38,606 bases of DNA from Verrucomicrobiales bacterium (GTDB lineage Bacteria; Verrucomicrobiota; Verrucomicrobiia; Verrucomicrobiales; DEV007). Position numbers and translations under genes: made by a program. The stretch spans positions 1 to 38,606 of the forward strand of contig JANQJH010000110.1 of the NCBI GenBank assembly GCA_028281705.1. The letters run 5' to 3'. Below, in pieces: positions 9,053-20,000 of the stretch (positions are counted from its first letter, which is position 1; each line of letters starts with the position of its first letter). The notes below the pieces were generated by a model. That model did no database searches and was not told the DNA's origin. It was given only the letters and a program-made list of their open reading frames with translations.

Positions 9053-9187
9053 CGATTACTCAGGACGAATTGACAAGTTTCAGAGAATTCCATGAAGATG
9101 AAGATCAAGAGACGAGACGAGGGACAACGGGAGATGCATACGCTCGTTTGGGGAACTCTAGCAACTCTTTCATGCGGGGAAACACTG

Positions 9188-11146
<1,959 letters not shown>

Positions 11147-11278
11147 GAGAATGCAAAAAAGACTATGTGCCGCTCGTGTTACGCGAAGGCATGCCGTTTA
11201 GCAAGTCCGAGGCGGTGAGGCGCTCCAAAGTTGATTTCACTTTACGACGAGCCGGTTCTAGGTGAAGACGCCTATCCC

Positions 11279-12085
11279 ATGGAGAATCGCATCGATGCCC
11301 TGTTTCAGCGCCTGAAATCGGAAGGGAAGAAAGGCTTCGTCGCCTACGTCTCGGCCGGAGACCCCGACATCGAACGCTCCAAGACGGTCGTCCAAGCCCT
11401 GGCCCGGGCCGGCGCGGATCTGATCGAACTCGGCGTGCCCTTTTCCGATCCCCTGGCGGACGGCATCGTCAACCAAATGGCCGCCCAGCGCGCGCTCGAC
11501 AGCGGCACCACGACGGCGAAGGTGATCCAGCTCATTCGCGATCTGCGTGACGAGGGCCTGGAACAGCCCATCATCCTCTTCACCTATCTCAATCCGATCT
11601 ACACCTTCGGATTCGAGGCCTTCCATCGCGAGGCCTCGGCTGCCGGCGCGGACGGGATCCTCACCCTCGATATGCCGCCGGAAGAGGCCGCCTGCCATCG
11701 CGAATTCGACTACCACGAGGGGCTGAAGCAGATTCGCCTCATCGCCCCCACTTCGCCCACGTCCCGGATCGAGTCCATCGCCGCCGCCAGCGAGGGCTTC
11801 ATTTACTATGTGTCCCGCGAGGGCGTCACCGGAGAACAGGACGAAGTGGCCTCCTCCATCGACGACCAGGTGGCCCTCATCCGGCGCCACACCTCGACCC
11901 CCATTGTCGTCGGATTCGGCATTTCCAACCCCGATCAGGCGAAAACCGTGGCCCAACTGGCCGACGGCGTCGTCGTGGGGAGCGCCATCGTGAAGATCGT
12001 GGGTCAGGAGGGCGACTCCCCCGATCTCGGCGAAAAGGTCCATGCCTTTGTGAAACCGCTTGTCGATGCCGTGAAGTCTGCGTAA
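11279..12085 (+). CDS. trpA: Tryptophan synthase alpha chain
   Basis: TrpA cleaves indole-3-glycerol phosphate to indole and glyceraldehyde 3-phosphate and passes indole to TrpB. I place the start at the ATG at 11279, giving 268 residues beginning MENRIDALFQRL, the standard family opening; the open frame begins at 11231 but the extra 16 codons are not family-like. Catalytic Glu50 and Asp61 are present in IELGVPFSDPLADG, and the phosphate-binding VVGSAIVK is near the C-terminus. Its usual partner trpB is not in the window. The gene instead leads a run of lysine and folate genes, with 49 bp to dapF. Confidence 0.95.
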   Translation: MENRIDALFQRLKSEGKKGFVAYVSAGDPDIERSKTVVQALARAGADLIELGVPFSDPLADGIVNQMAAQRALDSGTTTAKVIQLIRDLRDEGLEQPIILFTYLNPIYTFGFEAFHREASAAGADGILTLDMPPEEAACHREFDYHEGLKQIRLIAPTSPTSRIESIAAASEGFIYYVSREGVTGEQDEVASSIDDQVALIRRHTSTPIVVGFGISNPDQAKTVAQLADGVVVGSAIVKIVGQEGDSPDLGEKVHAFVKPLVDAVKSA

Positions 12086-12098
12086 GGAAGCCTCAACA

Positions 12099-12115
12099 GC
12101 TGAGCCCAGCTCAGC
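12099..12115 (+). terminator. Perfect 7-bp stem-loop between trpA and dapF
   Basis: GCTGAGC (12099-12105) and GCTCAGC (12109-12115) form a perfect stem with a three-base loop, 13 nt after the trpA stop codon. No T-tract follows, so it is not a classical terminator. It may partly attenuate transcription, protect the trpA 3' end or act as a processing site. Confidence 0.35.
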
Positions 12116-12134
12116 CCAGCCCGACTCTCAGGCC

Positions 12135-12959
12135 ATGCCTTTGACATTCACCAAAATGAATGGGGCCGGAAATGACTTCGTGGTCATGGACAACCGCGAT
12201 CAGTCCCGGTCTCTCAGCTCCTCGCAAATCGCCCAACTCTGCGATCGCCATCGCGGTGTCGGTGCCGACGGCTTGATGTTAGTGGAAAACCCGGAGAACG
12301 GCGCCACGGCCAAGATGCGCTATTACAACGCCGATGGCGGTGAAGCCGAGATGTGCGGCAACGGCGCCCGCTGCTTCGCCAAGTTCCTCAACCGGTTGCA
12401 CGACAATCAGTTCGACGAACTGACGTTTGAGACCATCGCAGGTGTCATCGGCGCCCGGTTCCCCGGCGACGAGGGTGCCGTCTGCGTCCAATTGAGTGAT
12501 CCCTTCGATCTGAAGCTGGGACAGGAACTCGAACTCGCCGACGGCGAGATGCACACCGTGCATTCCTTCAACACCGGCGTCCCCCATGCCGTGGTCTTCG
12601 CCAAGGCCATTGACCAGCTCAATCTCCTTTCCCTGGGGGCCAGCCTGCGCTACCACGAGGCCTTCGCGTCCGCCGGAACCAACGCCAACCTCGTTGAGGT
12701 CCTGGGCCCTCAGTCGCTGCACATCCGCACCTACGAACGGGGTGTGGAAGGCGAAACCCTGGCCTGCGGCACCGGCATGGCAGCCTGCGCTCTCATCCAC
12801 GCTGAACTGAACGGCGAGTCCTCACCCATTTCCGTGCGCGTCGCCGGGGGCGACACCTTGGTCATCGGCTTTGCCAAGACGGAAAACGGCTATCACGATG
12901 TCACCCTCACGGGACCTGCGGACTTTGTCTTCGAAGGCTCCATCACCCTATCAGAGTAA
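12135..12959 (+). CDS. dapF: Diaminopimelate epimerase
   Basis: DapF converts LL-diaminopimelate to the meso form, the direct precursor of lysine and a cross-linking residue of peptidoglycan. The 274-residue sequence has both catalytic cysteines in the expected contexts: Cys74 in MCGNGARC and Cys211 in ACGTGMAACA. The opening FTKMNGAGNDFVVMDN is diagnostic. It lies between trpA and dapA on the same strand with short gaps and is probably co-transcribed with dapA and dapB, which act earlier in the same pathway. Confidence 0.97.
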   Translation: MPLTFTKMNGAGNDFVVMDNRDQSRSLSSSQIAQLCDRHRGVGADGLMLVENPENGATAKMRYYNADGGEAEMCGNGARCFAKFLNRLHDNQFDELTFETIAGVIGARFPGDEGAVCVQLSDPFDLKLGQELELADGEMHTVHSFNTGVPHAVVFAKAIDQLNLLSLGASLRYHEAFASAGTNANLVEVLGPQSLHIRTYERGVEGETLACGTGMAACALIHAELNGESSPISVRVAGGDTLVIGFAKTENGYHDVTLTGPADFVFEGSITLSE

Positions 12960-12977
12960 TCCACCCTAACACCACGC

Positions 12978-13862
12978 ATGTTTGAAGGAGCCCACACAGC
13001 CCTGATCACCCCGTTCAAGGACCGCAAAGTCGATCAAGAAAGTCTGCGCGCCCTGGTGGAGAAACAAATCGTCGGCGGCGTCGCCGGCGTCGTTCCCGTT
13101 GGGACGACGGGGGAGTCCCCCACCCTTTCACACGAGGAACATCAAGCCGTCATCGAGACCACGATTGAAGCCGCCAACCGTCGCTGCCTCGTCATTGCCG
13201 GCACCGGTTCCAATTCCACCCGCGAAGCCATCGCCATGACCCAGGCGGCCGAAAGAGCGGGTGCCAGCGCTTCGCTACTCGTCGCCCCCTACTACAACAA
13301 GCCCTCACAAGAAGGCCTCTATCAGCATTTCAAAGCCATCGCTGAGTCCACCTCCCTGCCCCTCGTCCTCTATAGCATCCCCGGACGTTGCGGGATCGAG
13401 ATCGGCGTGGAAACCACCGCGCGTCTGCAGGCGACCTGCCCCAATGTCCGGGCGATGAAAGAGGCCGGCGGCACGCCCGAACGCGTCAGCCAGTTGAAAG
13501 CCGCTCTCCCCGATTCCTTCGACGTGCTCTCCGGCGATGATTCCCTCACCCTCCCTTTCATGTCCGTGGGAGCCGTGGGCGTCATCAGCGTGGCGGGAAA
13601 CCTCATTCCCCAAACGATGAGCGATCTCGTCCGCGCCGCCCTCGACGGCCGGTGGAGCGACGCCGTCGCCCTGCACGAAAAGTACTACCCCCTCTTCAGC
13701 GGCTTCCTCAAACTCGATACCAACCCGGTGCCGATCAAGGCCGCGATGCATCTGGCCGGCATCTCCGGCCCCGATCTGCGGCTCCCCATGGTGCCCCTGG
13801 CAGAGGCCAAGCGCGAAGAACTCAAAGCCATCCTCGATCGCCTCGACCTCCTACCCTCATGA
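12978..13862 (+). CDS. dapA: 4-hydroxy-tetrahydrodipicolinate synthase
   Basis: DapA condenses pyruvate with aspartate semialdehyde, the committed step towards diaminopimelate and lysine. The protein has 294 residues, a normal length. Key residues are visible: Thr44 and Thr43 in VGTTGESPTL, Tyr106 in APYYNKPS, Tyr132 and Arg137 in LYSIPGRCG, and the Schiff-base lysine Lys161 in RAMKEAGG. Its stop codon overlaps the dapB start codon in an ATGA arrangement, so dapB translation is probably coupled to it. Confidence 0.97.
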   Translation: MFEGAHTALITPFKDRKVDQESLRALVEKQIVGGVAGVVPVGTTGESPTLSHEEHQAVIETTIEAANRRCLVIAGTGSNSTREAIAMTQAAERAGASASLLVAPYYNKPSQEGLYQHFKAIAESTSLPLVLYSIPGRCGIEIGVETTARLQATCPNVRAMKEAGGTPERVSQLKAALPDSFDVLSGDDSLTLPFMSVGAVGVISVAGNLIPQTMSDLVRAALDGRWSDAVALHEKYYPLFSGFLKLDTNPVPIKAAMHLAGISGPDLRLPMVPLAEAKREELKAILDRLDLLPS

Positions 13863-14605
13863 GCGACGCACCACTGAAATTGTTAGTCACCGGCTCCCTC
13901 GGCCGCATGGGCCAGGCCGTCGTCAGTTGTGCCGCCGACGATGAGGCGGTCACCGTGGTTCACCAGATCGATGTCGGAGATTCGCTCCTCGCCGTGTTGC
14001 CCGCGTGCGACACCGTGATCGATTTCAGTTTCCACGCCTTCACCGAGGAACTCCTTCGAGGATGCGTCGATCTGGGGAAGAGCGTCGTCATGGGAACGAC
14101 CGGGCATTCCGATGCCGAATGGAAACTCGTCGAGGGCGCCTCCGCCAAGATTCCCATGGTCTGTGCGCCCAACTTCAGCGTCGGAGTGAACACACTTTTC
14201 TGGATGAGCCGCAAGGCCCCCGAAATCCTCGGTTCCGGCTTCGACATCGAGGTCACGGAGATGCATCACCGGCTGAAGAAAGACGCCCCCAGCGGCACGG
14301 CCAAACGGCTGGCGGAGATCCTCGCGGAGTCCCGCGGCCTGACCTACAACGAGCACGCCCAGCACGGCCGGGAAGGCATTGTGGGTGAGCGCCCCTCTCA
14401 GGAAATCGGCGTCCACGCCCTGCGCGGCGGCGACGTCGTGGGCGACCATACCGTGACCTACGCCGGCATGGGCGAACGCGTGGAGTTGACCCACCGGGCT
14501 TCCAGCCGGGATACCTTCGCCAACGGCGCCATCCGCGCCGCCAAGTGGCTCCACAGCAAGCCCGCCGGTCTCTACGACATGCAGGACGTGCTCGACCTCA
14601 AGTAG
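13859..14605 (+). CDS. dapB: 4-hydroxy-tetrahydrodipicolinate reductase
   Basis: DapB reduces the DapA product with NAD(P)H. The start is the ATG at 13859, overlapping the dapA stop by 4 nt; this gives 248 residues. A longer open frame exists upstream but lies inside dapA. The nucleotide-binding loop is GSLGRMG (12-18), and the catalytic motif HHRLKKDAPSGTA starts at His136, with Lys140 matching the catalytic lysine. APNFSVGVN is also typical. It acts directly after DapA and is in the same transcription unit. Confidence 0.97.
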   Translation: MSDAPLKLLVTGSLGRMGQAVVSCAADDEAVTVVHQIDVGDSLLAVLPACDTVIDFSFHAFTEELLRGCVDLGKSVVMGTTGHSDAEWKLVEGASAKIPMVCAPNFSVGVNTLFWMSRKAPEILGSGFDIEVTEMHHRLKKDAPSGTAKRLAEILAESRGLTYNEHAQHGREGIVGERPSQEIGVHALRGGDVVGDHTVTYAGMGERVELTHRASSRDTFANGAIRAAKWLHSKPAGLYDMQDVLDLK

Positions 14606-14629
14606 TTAGGCTCGTTCCTTCCCGCTGCC

Positions 14630-15145
14630 ATGAAAGTCACCGGAGCTTGGTTGGCCCTCGGGCTCGGCTCCAATCTCGGCCAGCGCCTCGAGAACCTCCG
14701 CTCCGCTGTCCGCGCCTTGCAAGCGTTGCCAGGCCTGGATCTCGAGGGCATCGCTCCGGTTTACGAAACGGAGCCCGTCGATTGCCCGCCGGGGTCACCC
14801 ATGTTCCTCAACACCGCCGTTGAAGGACACTACGCCGGCGACGTCTTTCAGTTGCTGCGTTCCACACAGGGCATCGAGGATCAGTTAGGCCGCACCCGCC
14901 ACACAAGGGCACGAAACGAAGCACGCCCGGTCGACATCGATCTCCTGATCATCGAGGGCGTCACATTGGACTCCACGGCCTTGACCCTGCCCCATCCCCG
15001 CATGGAAGAGCGCCTCTTCGTTCTCCAGCCCCTGGCCGACCTCCGCCCCGACCTCATCCTCTCGGACAACCGCCCAATCACTCAACTCATTCAACGGCTT
15101 TCTAGCGCTTCCACTAATGTGCGAAAGCTAGAGCGCACTCTCTAG
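14630..15145 (+). CDS. folK: 2-amino-4-hydroxy-6-hydroxymethyldihydropteridine diphosphokinase
   Basis: FolK transfers pyrophosphate from ATP to the pterin precursor in folate synthesis. The 171-residue sequence begins with the family pattern ALGLGSNLGQRLENL. It has VYETEPV, the PMFLNTAVEG segment, and the metal-binding PVDIDLLI followed by LPHPRMEERLFVLQPL, all in the expected order. It is the last gene of the trpA-dap run, 24 bp after dapB. Its stop codon lies inside a hairpin, and the next gene points the opposite way. Confidence 0.95.
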   Translation: MKVTGAWLALGLGSNLGQRLENLRSAVRALQALPGLDLEGIAPVYETEPVDCPPGSPMFLNTAVEGHYAGDVFQLLRSTQGIEDQLGRTRHTRARNEARPVDIDLLIIEGVTLDSTALTLPHPRMEERLFVLQPLADLRPDLILSDNRPITQLIQRLSSASTNVRKLERTL

Positions 15146-15173
15146 TCGCCTCGTGATGCGGACCCCTGTCCGC
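15128..15173. terminator. Two consecutive hairpins between convergent folK and sulfatase genes
   Basis: The first hairpin is CTAGAG (15128-15133) with CTCTAG (15140-15145), which contains the folK stop codon. The second is GCGGAC (15158-15163) with GTCCGC (15168-15173) around a four-base loop. Neither has a T-tract. Together they occupy most of the gap and could act as a two-way transcription barrier. Confidence 0.4.
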
Positions 15174-15181
15174 CCGTCCCG

Positions 15182-16696
15182 CTATCGGATTTTCTCATCT
15201 GGCAGCTCGCCCTTGATCCCTTCATCGAGCGGCATCTCGTCCTTTCCATCCGGGTGCGCTTCGGCAATGCGCCGATCCAGCTCCGCCCGAAGCTCCTGCA
15301 CCCGCGCCGCGTGCGCGGGATCGGCGATGAGGTTGCGGCGCTCCTCGGGATCGCTCGGCAAATGATAGAGCTCCGCCATGTGCTTGTCGGGCGAACCATC
15401 GCCATGTGGATAGCGGATGTACTTCCACTCATCGGTGCGCAGGGCGCGCACGTTCGGAGTGTAGGGAAACTGTACTTCGTAATTGTACTCGTAGTACCAA
15501 CTGGTCCGCCAACCGGGATCCCCTTCAGCGATGAGCTTCTTCCAAGATCGGCCCTGGGTCTTGGGCAAGGGAGGAGCCTCACAGATATCGAGAATGCTCG
15601 CCGCAAAGTCGAGGGTCAAGGTCTGGGCCTCGATCACCTTGGGCATCTTGGGCGACACCAGTTCCGGATAGCGCAAGACCAAGGGAATGCGGAGTGAGGC
15701 CTCGTGCGCCGTCCGCTTGTCCACCATGCCGTGTTCGCCCTCGAGCAATCCGTTGTCGCTCGTGAAAATGAACAGGGTGTTGTCCAGGGCATCCATGCGC
15801 TCGAGCTGACGGTAGAGCCGCCCCACGGAGTCATCGACGGAGAGCAAGGTCCCCCAGTAGGCCCTCACCATCTTCTCAAAGGCCACCATGCCGGCGGCCG
15901 AGGTATCGGGGAAATCCTTCCGCCAATCGAACAGAGGACCGTAAATCCCGTGCCAGGTGCTGAGCCGCTGCTTGATCCACGTCGGTTTGTCATCCAGCTG
16001 AAAAGCCGAATCCGGATAGGGAATGCGCACCTTGTCGAAGGCCGTGGCGTACTTCTTCTCCGGGAAATAGAAACTGTGTGGCGCCTTGTGGCCCAGCATC
16101 AGGAGAAAGGGCTGCTCCTCATCGCGCTCTTTCAGCCAATCAATCGCCATGTCAGTCACCACCGTCGTGTAATAACCCGGCACGACGGCCCGTTCCCCAT
16201 CATTGATGCGAAACTCGGTGTCGAAGTACTTTCCCTGACCGCGGTGGGTGACAAAGTGATCAAATCCCGGACGCTTGCTGTCATCCTTCTCACCCATGTG
16301 CCATTTCCCGATGTAGGCCGTGGCGTATCCCTCCTTCTGCAATTGCCGGGGAAAAGTAGGGAGGGATTTGGGATAGTCCGTGAAATTATTCACCACCCCA
16401 TGGGCATGCGCGTAGAGTCCCCCGAGTATGGATGCTCTGCTAGGGGAACAGAGGGAGGTGGTGCAAAAGTGATTCTTGAAGAGGACACCCTCGGCCGCCA
16501 AACGGTCAATGTGGGGCGTCTTGAGGTGCGGGTTGCCCATGCAACTGAGAGCGTCCCAACGCTGGTCGTCCGTGAGAACGAAGACGACGTTGGGCCGCTT
16601 CGCGCCCAGTGCCGGCAGGGCGAGCGTCACGAGGGTGGCGAGGAGAAGAATCGGGTGAGCCCACGAGGGGTTCCGTCGGAACAAGGAAAAGCGCAT
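15182..16696 (-). CDS. Secreted type I sulfatase
   Basis: The product hydrolyses sulfate esters, probably on sulfated polysaccharides. I chose the ATG at 16696 (504 residues), because it is followed by a clear signal peptide: positively charged MRFSLFRRN, a hydrophobic core, and ALPALGA. The metal-binding start is [13 protein letters not shown]. The formylglycine site is CSPSR (83-87), a cysteine-type site that must be oxidised by a maturase to become active; no maturase is in the window. GKWHMG and the downstream SDNG and GEHG motifs complete the active site. It is transcribed alone, convergent with folK. Confidence 0.92.
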   Translation of the reverse strand: MRFSLFRRNPSWAHPILLLATLVTLALPALGAKRPNVVFVLTDDQRWDALSCMGNPHLKTPHIDRLAAEGVLFKNHFCTTSLCSPSRASILGGLYAHAHGVVNNFTDYPKSLPTFPRQLQKEGYATAYIGKWHMGEKDDSKRPGFDHFVTHRGQGKYFDTEFRINDGERAVVPGYYTTVVTDMAIDWLKERDEEQPFLLMLGHKAPHSFYFPEKKYATAFDKVRIPYPDSAFQLDDKPTWIKQRLSTWHGIYGPLFDWRKDFPDTSAAGMVAFEKMVRAYWGTLLSVDDSVGRLYRQLERMDALDNTLFIFTSDNGLLEGEHGMVDKRTAHEASLRIPLVLRYPELVSPKMPKVIEAQTLTLDFAASILDICEAPPLPKTQGRSWKKLIAEGDPGWRTSWYYEYNYEVQFPYTPNVRALRTDEWKYIRYPHGDGSPDKHMAELYHLPSDPEERRNLIADPAHAARVQELRAELDRRIAEAHPDGKDEMPLDEGIKGELPDEKIR

Positions 16697-17051
16697 GGCG
16701 ATACGGTCTGTGTCTGATGGAAATTGAGGATCTGCTGGCAGCCTGTCTCCCATCAAACGCATTCGGGGGCAAGGAGATTTCTCCCGGAAGCCGAACCGGG
16801 TGACATTGCGGAAAGTGACAGGGGGCGCCTCCACGCCAAACCCCCAAATCGCCTTGCCCCTGGGTCTGCGTCCGCCGGATTCCGATTCTCAGAAGTTCGC
16901 GCACGCCTGCGTCGCAAATGACCGAATCCGGCCCCGGCGCCAGCCTGGACACCGGCTTCTCGCAATTGAGCCGCGAACAAACGGACAACTTGTTGACGAG
17001 AGAATCTTTAACCGCGATTTATTATGACAATTATATTGATTACTAAAAATT
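16697..17051. other. Intergenic region with a 42-codon open frame before the metzincin gene
   Basis: The region separates the divergent sulfatase and protease genes. Its right third becomes AT-rich and promoter-like. An ATG-started open frame of 42 codons at 16918-17046 ends five bases before the protease ATG and closes in AIYYDNYIDY. I see no similarity to a known family and no good ribosome binding site, so I do not call it a gene. Nothing else is visible. Confidence 0.5.
16993..17025 (+). promoter_or_regulatory. Possible promoter for the metzincin gene
   Basis: TTGACG at 16993-16998 lies upstream of an AT-rich stretch containing TATTAT at 17020-17025. The spacing of 21 bp is long; ATTTAT-like alternatives lie two to three bases closer. 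The start codon at 17052 follows. Weak support. Confidence 0.25.
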
Positions 17052-20000
17052 ATGAGCGGAAGTCGCCCCACGAGACCCCGTAAACTTTCTCGGCTCTATC
17101 CTCTAGCCCTCGCCGTCTTCGCTGGCGTCGTCGGTGGAGCCGCTTTCATCAACAACAATCACTCCGTCGGCAACACCTTACGCGTCTACCGCATCGCCGT
17201 CGCCGCTACCGGCGAGTTCACCCAATACCACGGTGGCACCAAGGCGGGCGCCCTGGCCGCCATCAAGGCCATCGTGGCCAAGATCAATGCGGTCTATGAA
17301 CCCGAACTGGCCATCCGTTTTCAGCTCATCTCGGACGCGGAACAAAACAAGATCATTTACACTAACGAAAAGACCGACCCCTACTCCGCCGGAGACCGGG
17401 CGGCCCAGATCGATCAAAACCAAGCCAACCTTGATGCCGTCATCGGCTCGGCGAACTATGACATCGGCCACGTCTTCGGCCGCATGGCGATCGGCAGTGG
17501 AGGCTTGGCGGGTAGCGGGGTAGGCAAGTCGGGTTCCAAGGCCCGAGGCGTGACCGAGACGATCTCCCCCTCGGCGGCCAACGAAGGATTCCTCAGCGTG
17601 GTCATCCACGAGATCGGCCACCAGTTTGGGGCCAGCCATACCTTCAACTCGAATTCGGCCGGGACCTGCGCAAGCAATCGCATGGCCACCAATGCCTACG
17701 AACCCGGCAGCGGGACGACCATCATGAGTTACGCCGGCATTTGCGGCACGCACGATCTGCAGTCCGTTCAGGACCTTTACTTCCACGCCTCCAGCTTCGA
17801 GCAGATCAATCAGTACATCGCCGACCACGCCTACGCGGCTCCCTACGACACCGTCAACACGGGAAACAAGATCCCCACCGTAGATGCCGGTTCGGATTAT
17901 GTGATCCCGGCAAACACGCCCTTTGAACTCACGGCGACCGGTGCCGATGCCGACGGAGATCCTCTGACATACACCTGGGAACAGTTAGACCTCGGCGGCG
18001 CCTGGGGCCTTCCGTTGAGCGACGACGGCAACCGGCCCCTCTTCCGCTCCTTCAAGCCCTCCCCCAATCCCACCCGCACCTTTCCCAGATTGTCCAACTT
18101 GTTAGCCAACACCATCGATCCCGGCGAACTCCTGCCCACGACCAATCGCGAACTCAACTTCCGCGTCACCGTCCGCGATGGCGTCCCCGGAGGTGGCGGG
18201 GTCCACTCCAGCGATGTCGCCTTGCAGGTCGTCGACACCGGTACGGCGTTTGCCGTGACCTCGCCCAACGGCGGCCAGTCCTGGACTGGCGGCGCCAGCC
18301 GAACCGTCGAATGGCGCGTCGCCGGAACAGCGGGCAACGGGATCAACGCCTCCCACGTCAACATTCTCCTGTCGACCGACGGAGGTCAAAGTTTCCCCTT
18401 TCTCCTGGCCACGACAGCCAACGACGGCAGTGCCTCGATCTCTCTACCTAACATCACCACGTCCCGGGCGCGAATCAAGGTTCAGGGTGCGAGTAACATC
18501 TTCTTCGACATCTCCAACAACGATTTCGCCATCACGGCAAACTCCGCGGCCACCGGCGTGACCTTTACTCAATCCGGCGGCGACACCACCGCCACCGAGG
18601 ATGGCATCATCGATTCCTACGAGATCCATCTCAACACCAATCCCGGGGGATCCGTCACCGTGATTGCCACCGCGGATTCCCAATCTGAAATCAGCACCGA
18701 CGGGAACAGCTTTGCCAAGGCCGTCCCCTTGGTCTTCAACTCCACCGCCGCCAAAACCGTGTATATCCAGGCTATTGATGATGGCGAGCTCGAAGGAACC
18801 CACCCGAGCCGCATCAGCCATCACATTTCCACCAGTTCGAGCAACACCTACAAATCCAGCCTTGTCATCAATCAGTTGGAGGCACGCATTCTCGACAACG
18901 ATGCGCCTCGCGTTATTGGGGTCGACTTCAACTACGCTCTCTCCGACCCGTCCCCGGAGAATTGGAAGAGTCTCGTGCTCAACTCCGTCTCGACCAGTGT
19001 CTCCGATCTCCCCTTCGATGACGGCACTCCCTCCCCCATTGATCTGACATTGCAATACGACACTTCCGGCGGCCTCTCCTTCAGATATAGCACGGCCCCG
19101 GCCGACTCAAGTTCCAAGCCGCAGCATCATCCCAACCTCGATGAGATCGACGGGTTCAACTCGGGAACAGCCGAACTCACAGCCACCTGGCGGGATCTCG
19201 TTCCCGGCCGAACATACGGCGTCTACGTCCTCGGACTCGATGGGAGCGCTGATGAATATCACGGCCAGAGCGTCACCATCCGGGGATCGACGACCTTGCC
19301 CTCCTTCACGCAGAATCTCGTGAAGGATCAATTGCAGATCAATGACTCCGTGGGATCCCAAAATCAAAGCCTAGCTTCCTACGAGCAAACCGTCCCCGCC
19401 AATGCCGACGGTGAGATTACCATCGAGATCGCGCCCATGGCCAACACCGATATCGGACTAGCGGGACTCGCCCTTCGCGAGATCCTTCCCACGGAACCCG
19501 GGATCACTCTCACTCAGGCAACCGTTGCCGAAGGGGGCGACAGCGATACCTACCAGTTCAATCTCAATAGCGCCCCCAGCGGCACCATGGTGATCGACAT
19601 CGGTGCCGACGCCGACAGCGAGATCAGTCTCGACGGGATCAACTTCGCTCCTTGCCAGACCGTGACCGTTAACACCACCCGGCCCGTGATCGTCACCGTG
19701 CGCGCCATCGATGACACCGCCATTGAAGGAAACCACGCCAGCTCCATCACGCACACCATCATCTCGAGCACGAGCACCAGCTACCCGGTGGGCATGGCCC
19801 TCGAGACCTCCCTCGTATCGATCACGGATAATGACAGTTTCAGCCCGCTTCTGGGATTGGACTTCGATGAACAGGAAGCGAACACCCCGGCAAACTGGAA
19901 CCTGATGACTCGAAACGACTTCTTTGGGGTCCAGGACCTCAAGTGGGAAAATGGATCTAGCAGTAACATCGACTTTGTCAGCACGGTTTTCGGTTACTCC

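Noticed and set aside
11231-11278. Longer trpA start
   Set aside because: The 16 extra codons have no TrpA similarity, and the ATG at 11279 gives the usual length of 268 residues.
13652-13858. Extended dapB start
   Set aside because: These codons lie inside dapA in another frame. The ATGA overlap at 13859 gives the correct family start.
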